Origin: JAVBLF01 sp031553675
Lineage (GTDB): Bacteria; Bacillota; Clostridia; Christensenellales; CALWSW01
Assembly: GCA_031553675.1 (NCBI GenBank)
Contig: JAVBLF010000086.1
Location: 1-10,162 of the forward strand
Direction: 5' to 3'
DNA length: 10,162 nucleotides
The notes beneath the pieces are model-generated. The model had not been told where the DNA came from. It saw only the letters and a program-made list of their open reading frames with translations, and did no database searches. The translations under genes were made by a program, and so were the position numbers. Shown piece after piece: positions 7,155 through 10,162 of the stretch. Every line of letters begins with the position of its first letter. Position 1 is the stretch's first letter.

Positions 7155-7192
7155 CGCATGTCCAGCGCTAAGTTTGGCGCGTTTCTTTGGGC

Positions 7193-7221
7193 TTGCACAT
7201 TCGTTTTTTCTATGATAATAT
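7193..7221 (+). promoter_or_regulatory. Possible selC promoter
   Basis: TTGCAC (7193-7198) and TAATAT (7216-7221) are 17 bases apart and would start transcription just before the tRNA at 7234. Both matches are moderate, and the AT-rich stretch TATGATAATAT offers other -10 registers. The need for a plus-strand promoter in the 160-base divergent gap is firmer than these exact bases. Confidence 0.35.
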
Positions 7222-7233
7222 CGATTCGCATAT

Positions 7234-7330
7234 GGGGGCAGATGGGTGCTGGTGTACCCCCTGGTCTTCAAAACCAGTGATAGCGGTTAGGAGCCGCTTA
7301 GATGAGTTCGATTCTCATGTGCTCCCGCCA
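7234..7330 (+). tRNA. selC: Selenocysteine tRNA, tRNA-Sec (anticodon UCA)
   Basis: This tRNA is charged with Ser, converted to Sec, and delivered by SelB to the UGA codons such as those in grdA and grdB. The 97 bases include an encoded CCA (7328-7330) and discriminator G. The anticodon arm is CTGGT-CTTCAAA-ACCAG with TCA at 7268-7270. All Sec-specific shape features are present: a 6-bp D stem with a 4-base loop (GGGTGC-TGGT-GTACCC, 7244-7259), a long variable arm with stem AGCGG/CCGCT, and T arm ATGAG-TTCGATT-CTCAT. The acceptor pairs 7234-7241 with 7319-7326; seven pairs form (one G-U), but the eighth is G-G, which is odd for the usual 8-bp acceptor. It diverges from the grd operon. Confidence 0.96.
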
Positions 7331-7358
7331 CATGGATGGTTCGTCTGCGATCCAAAGG

Positions 7359-7395
7359 CATCAAAAAAGTGGCCACGTGACCACTTTTTTTGATG
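7359..7395. terminator. Bidirectional terminator between selC and the converging PUA-like gene
   Basis: CATCAAAAAAGTGG and CCACTTTTTTTGATG form a long stem with one bulged T around an 8-base loop. The A6/T7 tracts make a GC-stem plus U-tract terminator on both strands. It lies 28 bases after selC and 18 bases after the stop of the minus-strand gene. Confidence 0.85.
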
Positions 7396-7413
7396 TCGTT
7401 CGCGTCCCGGCAT

Positions 7414-8088
7414 CTACTCTCCGAAATAGAGGGTTCGGACAAAGTTGGCGAGGCGCTCGGCTTCTTGCTGGGAGATGTCGGTGGGAATGCGAAGGTTGAC
7501 CGACAGGTCGCTGCGGAGCGGATAAGCCGCGTCGATCATCGGAATGCCGGGATTTTCGTCGACGGGCGCCACTTCGGGCATCGCGGCCCCACGGCCACGG
7601 CGGCTGCGGCGCTGGAGCTGGGCAGCGGCCTCGGCGTCGTTGCTGTCCCAGTGCAGCAAGAGATTGAGCGATTCGCCGTCGAGGTACATCGGCGCGAGGA
7701 TCGTCGGCGCGAACCGGTGTGCGCAAGCCTTGGCGGGAATGGTGTTGACGATGGTCATTTTGCGGATTTGCGGCTCTTCCCCGCCCGTGTACTCGTACTC
7801 GCCTGAGAGAATCGCGACGTGGATCTGGTTGCGGTAGGGGATCAGCACGTGATCGCCCGGCAGCATCTTCTGCACGAAGGTTTCGAGCGTGGCGCGCATG
7901 CGGCCGATTTTGGTCGGCGTGTAGTCGGGAAAGGACTGATCGAGTTTCTCTTTGATCGCTTCACCGTCACAGCTTCCCAGATCACCCAGATCCGGCCAGG
8001 CCAAGATCAGGGCCTTTTGTTCCAGCATAGACGACATGAGATCCTTCCCGTTCTGTAAGGGACGAAAGCTCCAAACTGCATGATTCAT
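7414..8088 (-). CDS. Stand-alone PUA/EVE-like domain protein resembling the N-terminus of Mrr-type restriction proteins
   Basis: Start ATG at 8088 has GGAGGG six bases upstream and gives 224 residues; an upstream in-frame ATG (8148) lacks such a site. Residues 1-105 recall the nucleic-acid-binding domain that precedes Mrr-like nucleases: AVWSFRP, then LILAWPDLGDLGSCD (27-41), a helical stretch with FPDYTPTKIGRMRATLETFV (53-72), and PGDHVLIPYRNQIHVAILSG (77-96). An Arg-rich linker (RRSRRGRG, near 160) and an acidic helical tail, ending ISQQEAERLANFVRTLYFGE, follow. No nuclease motif, signal peptide or membrane segment is seen. PUA/EVE folds bind modified or structured nucleic acid, so a sensing or RNA-binding role is possible but unproven. 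It converges on selC. The family-level match is from memory of related sequences, hence moderate confidence. Confidence 0.7.
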   Translation of the reverse strand: MNHAVWSFRPLQNGKDLMSSMLEQKALILAWPDLGDLGSCDGEAIKEKLDQSFPDYTPTKIGRMRATLETFVQKMLPGDHVLIPYRNQIHVAILSGEYEYTGGEEPQIRKMTIVNTIPAKACAHRFAPTILAPMYLDGESLNLLLHWDSNDAEAAAQLQRRSRRGRGAAMPEVAPVDENPGIPMIDAAYPLRSDLSVNLRIPTDISQQEAERLANFVRTLYFGE

Positions 8089-8103
8089 GTTATTCCCTCC
8101 TCT

Positions 8104-8115
8104 GTTTATGTAAAC
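8104..8115. promoter_or_regulatory. Palindrome in the leader of the PUA-like gene
   Basis: GTTTA-TG-TAAAC is a perfect 5-base inverted repeat lying between the candidate -10 (8149-8154) and the GGAGGG site. This is a usual place for a repressor operator. The bound protein is unknown. Confidence 0.35.
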
Positions 8116-8148
8116 GCTTAGCGGTTGATCGCGCGACCGATTCGACAA

Positions 8149-8154
8149 ATTATG
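8149..8154 (-). promoter_or_regulatory. Candidate extended -10 promoter of the PUA-like gene
   Basis: In transcript sense TGG-CATAAT matches the extended -10 form TGnTATAAT in all but one base. No good -35 lies at 17 bases; TTGCGA at 19 is the nearest. A perfect TTGACA (8189-8184) lies too far upstream for this -10. Start would be about 8142. Confidence 0.4.
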
Positions 8155-8508
8155 CCATTCAAAAAATCGTTTTTCGCAATACCTGTCAATAGTATATTAT
8201 CATATTTGGTCTTCCCTTTACTAGCCTCAATTGTATGAATATCGAAATTTTCTCCATCTTTTTTCATGTGCGCCACGCTCTCCTTTGCTTTCGTGATCCA
8301 CTATGCATCATTCTCGCATCTCCACTTCGTTCTTGCTGGTTCATACCGCATTCGCTGGATACGAAAAAGCATACTTACTGTTTGCTTGTTTCAGAATCGA
8401 ACCCGGTGCGAAAGCGGCCATGGCGCAAATTCTTGGCACATTCGAGAATTTGAACTGCTTGTATTTGGAAATATTGCTATTATAAGTTAATTAAGCTTGC
8501 GCGATATG

Positions 8509-8523
8509 GATCGACGGTCGATC
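8509..8523. promoter_or_regulatory. Dyad upstream of the moaA promoter
   Basis: GATCGAC-G-GTCGATC is a perfect 7-base inverted repeat ending 18 bases before the moaA -35, flanked on both sides by GCGC. Its place fits an activator or repressor site for molybdenum-cofactor genes. The regulator is not identified. Confidence 0.4.
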
Positions 8524-8541
8524 TGCGCGTCGAAGCGAACC

Positions 8542-8570
8542 TTTAAAAAAAATGATTCGCGTGCTATAAT
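8542..8570 (+). promoter_or_regulatory. moaA-moaC promoter
   Basis: TTTAAA (8542-8547), a 17-base spacer and a perfect TATAAT (8565-8570) with the extended TG motif (8562-8563). Transcription should start near 8577, about 32 bases before AAGGAGG (8609-8615). This is the best promoter in the window. Confidence 0.8.
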
Positions 8571-8623
8571 ATCGTATATTCGCAAAGCCGTCGAAACGCT
8601 CTGCTACGAAGGAGGCGATCGCC

Positions 8624-9589
8624 ACGCGTGACGCTCGTCAACGTTCGATCCACTATCTGCGCGTATCGGTCACCGATCGCTGCAACCTCAGATGTCAGTA
8701 TTGCATGCCCCCCGAGGGCGTTCCCAAAAAGCAGCACTGCGACATCCTCCGGCTGGAGGACTTCGCGCGCATCATCCGGGCCGCCGCCAAGCTGGGCGTG
8801 GACAAGCTGCGCTTTACCGGCGGTGAGCCGCTGCTGCGCGCCAACCTCCCCTGGCTGATCGAAGCGTCCGCCGCGCTCGAAGGCATACGCGACATCGCAT
8901 TGACGACAAACGGCATCCTCCTGGCGGCGATGGCGCGCACCCTGAAGGACGCCGGTTTGACCCGCGTCAACGTCAGCCTCGACACCCTGCGACCCGATCG
9001 CTACGAGCAGATCACGCGGGGCGGCCACTTGCAGGCAGCGCTCGACGGCTTGGCCGCCGCACGCGACGCCGGGCTTGGCCCCATCAAGGTCAACGTCGTG
9101 CTCGTCGGGGGCCTGAACGATGACGAAATCGAGGATCTTGCCGCCCTCAGCGCGACAGGCATCGCCGACGAAGTCCGCTTTATCGAGCTCATGCCGATCG
9201 GCCAGGCGGCGGCCTGGTCCGCAGCGCGCTTTGTCAGCAACGACATCGTGCGCGAACGCTTGCAGTTGATCCCCCTCCCCCATCACAACCCCGAGGACGC
9301 TGCCGTCCTGTATGCCCTGCCCGGCGGTGGCGTCGTCGGCCTGATCGACCCGATGAGCCACCGGTTTTGCGGCGCATGCAGCCGCCTCCGACTGACCGCC
9401 GACGGCAAGCTCAAGCCTTGCCTGCTCAGCGACGAGGAGATCGACCTCGCCGAAGCGCTCGCCGCGCCCGACGACGCGCCGCTCACCGCCGCAATCGAAG
9501 CGACCATACGCCACAAGGGCCGTGGACCGCTCGGCCATGACCGCGCCGATGCGCCCATCGCGCGCGACATGTTCCGCATCGGAGGATGA
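8624..9589 (+). CDS. moaA: GTP 3',8-cyclase MoaA (radical SAM), apparent ACG start
   Basis: MoaA rearranges GTP to 3',8-cyclo-dihydro-GTP, the first step of molybdenum cofactor synthesis. Numbering from the ACG at 8624 gives 321 residues, the family size. The radical-SAM cluster is C20-x3-C24-x2-C27 in SVTDRCNLRCQYCMPPEG. GGEP follows near residue 66. The second, GTP-binding cluster is C249-x2-C252-x13-C266 in FCGACSRLRLTADGKLKPCL, and the protein ends in the required GG. The start is unusual: after AAGGAGG (8609-8615) the frame has no ATG, GTG or TTG until 8705, which lies beyond the cluster cysteines. ACG at 8624 sits 8 bases after the Shine-Dalgarno, and ACG-RDARQRSIHYLR aligns with no gap to the usual MxDxxGRxIxYLR. 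The stop is TGA. Confidence 0.93.
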   Translation, partial: TRDARQRSIHYLRVSVTDRCNLRCQYCMPPEGVPKKQHCDILRLEDFARIIRAAAKLGVDKLRFTGGEPLLRANLPWLIEASAALEGIRDIALTTNGILLAAMARTLKDAGLTRVNVSLDTLRPDRYEQITRGGHLQAALDGLAAARDAGLGPIKVNVVLVGGLNDDEIEDLAALSATGIADEVRFIELMPIGQAAAWSAARFVSNDIVRERLQLIPLPHHNPEDAAVLYALPGGGVVGLIDPMSHRFCGACSRLRLTADGKLKPCLLSDEEIDLAEALAAPDDAPLTAAIEATIRHKGRGPLGHDRADAPIARDMFRIGG

Positions 9590-9619
9590 TGCGTCGTCCT
9601 CTATGCAGCAATCGATTTA

Positions 9620-9639
9620 TTGTCCGGCAATACGGACAA
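9620..9639 (+). other. Hairpin in the moaA-moaC gap
   Basis: TTGTCCG-(6 bases)-CGGACAA is a perfect 7-bp stem with no T-tract after it, in the 67-base gap between moaA and moaC. It ends just before the moaC Shine-Dalgarno and could tune moaC translation or mRNA decay; this role is inferred. Confidence 0.45.
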
Positions 9640-9656
9640 CCAGGGAGGATTCCCGC

Positions 9657-10148
9657 TTGGAATTGACACACATCGACGCCAAGGGGCGCGCCAAGATGGT
9701 CGACGTCGGCAACAAGGACAGCACCGACCGCGTCGCGATCGCCGAAGGGCAAGTCGTGATGCGGCGCAGCACCTGGGAAATGATCCGAGATGGCCGCGCC
9801 AAAAAGGGCGATGTGCTGGGCGTCGCGCAGGTGGCTGGTATCATGGCCGCCAAGAAGACATCCGAACTCATTCCGATGTGCCACGCGATCTGGATCAGTG
9901 GCATCTCGATGGATTTTTTGGAGCCAGACCTGGGCGACGGCCAGGCCGACACGATCGCGCTCGGCATCCGCGCGCGCGTCCATTGTCAAGGGCAGACCGG
10001 CGTCGAGATGGAAGCGCTAACCGCCGTGTCAATAGCGGCGCTAACCGTTTACGACATGTGCAAGGCCGTCGACCGCGGTATGCGCATCGAAGCCATCCGC
10101 CTCGTCGAAAAAACGGGCGGCAAAAGCGGTCACTTCCGCGCCGATTAG
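9657..10148 (+). CDS. moaC: Cyclic pyranopterin monophosphate synthase MoaC
   Basis: MoaC converts the MoaA product to cyclic pyranopterin monophosphate, completing the first stage of molybdenum cofactor synthesis. Start TTG at 9657 has GGGAGG eight bases upstream and gives 163 residues, the family size; the longer open frame back to 9522 would overlap moaA and is not supported. Signatures in order: MVDVGNKDSTDRVA (14-27), AKKGDVLGVAQVAGIMAAKKT with Lys50 near the expected catalytic lysine, MCHAIWIS (74-81), GVEMEALTAVSIAALTVYDM (115-134) followed by the conserved Cys-Lys, and VEKTGGKSG at the end. MCHAIW replaces the commoner MCHP-, a small oddity. It follows moaA in one transcript. The stop is TAG. 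Confidence 0.96.
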   Translation: MELTHIDAKGRAKMVDVGNKDSTDRVAIAEGQVVMRRSTWEMIRDGRAKKGDVLGVAQVAGIMAAKKTSELIPMCHAIWISGISMDFLEPDLGDGQADTIALGIRARVHCQGQTGVEMEALTAVSIAALTVYDMCKAVDRGMRIEAIRLVEKTGGKSGHFRAD

Positions 10149-10162
10149 ACCCGTCCGGAAAC

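Larger units (their letters stand above)
8089..8623. other. 535-base gap between the divergent PUA-like gene and moaA
   Basis: No gene is supported. Short plus-strand ORFs at 8235-8490 lack Shine-Dalgarno sites and have no recognisable product. The stretch 8150-8500 is clearly more AT-rich than its neighbours. It holds two promoters (listed separately) and several dyads: GTTTA-TG-TAAAC at 8104-8115, CAAATTCT-(11)-AGAATTTG at 8426-8452, and GATCGAC-G-GTCGATC at 8509-8523. I see no Moco riboswitch consensus. Confidence 0.5.

Noticed and set aside
8395..8412. Possible tRNA T-arm fragment on the minus strand (GGTTCGATTC)
   Set aside because: The flanking bases do not pair as a T stem and no other tRNA arms are found around it.
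8440..8460. TGGCAC as half of a sigma-54 promoter upstream of moaA
   Set aside because: No TTGC element lies at the required spacing, and a better sigma-70 type promoter is next to moaA.
8235..8490. Small plus-strand ORFs in the gap before moaA
   Set aside because: Three overlapping frames, none with a Shine-Dalgarno site or recognisable product.
9522..9656. Upstream extension of moaC overlapping moaA
   Set aside because: The extension has no MoaC similarity, while TTG 9657 has a good Shine-Dalgarno and yields a normal-length protein.
1..10162. CRISPR array, insertion sequence or prophage genes
   Set aside because: No regularly spaced direct repeats, transposase or phage-like products were seen on either strand.

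Overview
The window comes from an anaerobic, amino-acid-fermenting, selenocysteine-using bacterium with GC-rich genes, AT-rich regulatory gaps and strong Shine-Dalgarno sequences. A Bacillota (possibly Negativicutes-like) or Synergistota origin fits, but the sequence alone does not fix the genus. Three blocks are seen.

Block 1, minus strand, about 7133 down to 1: a glycine reductase operon. From its candidate promoter the order is a leader holding a tandem glycine riboswitch with an intrinsic terminator, then grdX, grdE (pyruvoyl proprotein), grdB (Sec-containing substrate subunit), trxB, trxA, grdA (Sec-containing carrier) and grdC, which runs off the left edge. grdA and grdB each have an in-frame UGA that splits the reading frame inside a hallmark Sec motif. 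Electrons pass from NADPH through TrxB and the atypical thioredoxin TrxA (GCEPC active site) to GrdA. GrdB/GrdE bind and cleave glycine, and the GrdA-bound carboxymethyl-selenoether is turned into acetyl phosphate by GrdC with GrdD, which is presumably beyond the left edge. Three gaps of 209 to 257 bases inside the operon carry no recognisable gene; two of them hold several hairpins.

Block 2, 7134-8154: selC, the UCA-anticodon selenocysteine tRNA, lies on the plus strand and diverges from the grd promoter, so the decoding tRNA sits beside its main customers. Converging on selC, and sharing a two-way terminator with it, is a minus-strand gene for a 224-residue protein resembling the PUA/EVE-like N-terminal domain of Mrr-type restriction proteins, but lacking a nuclease domain.

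Block 3, 8509-10148, plus strand: moaA and moaC, which make cyclic pyranopterin monophosphate for molybdenum cofactor. moaA has no ATG, GTG or TTG in frame at its proper N-terminus. The codon that aligns with the family's initiator Met and sits 8 bases after a perfect AAGGAGG is ACG.

The points most worth following up are the ACG start of moaA, the selC-grd divergent pair, the antitermination geometry of the glycine riboswitch, the UGA used as the terminal stop of the selenoprotein gene grdA (with an open frame running on to grdC), and the orphan PUA-like gene.
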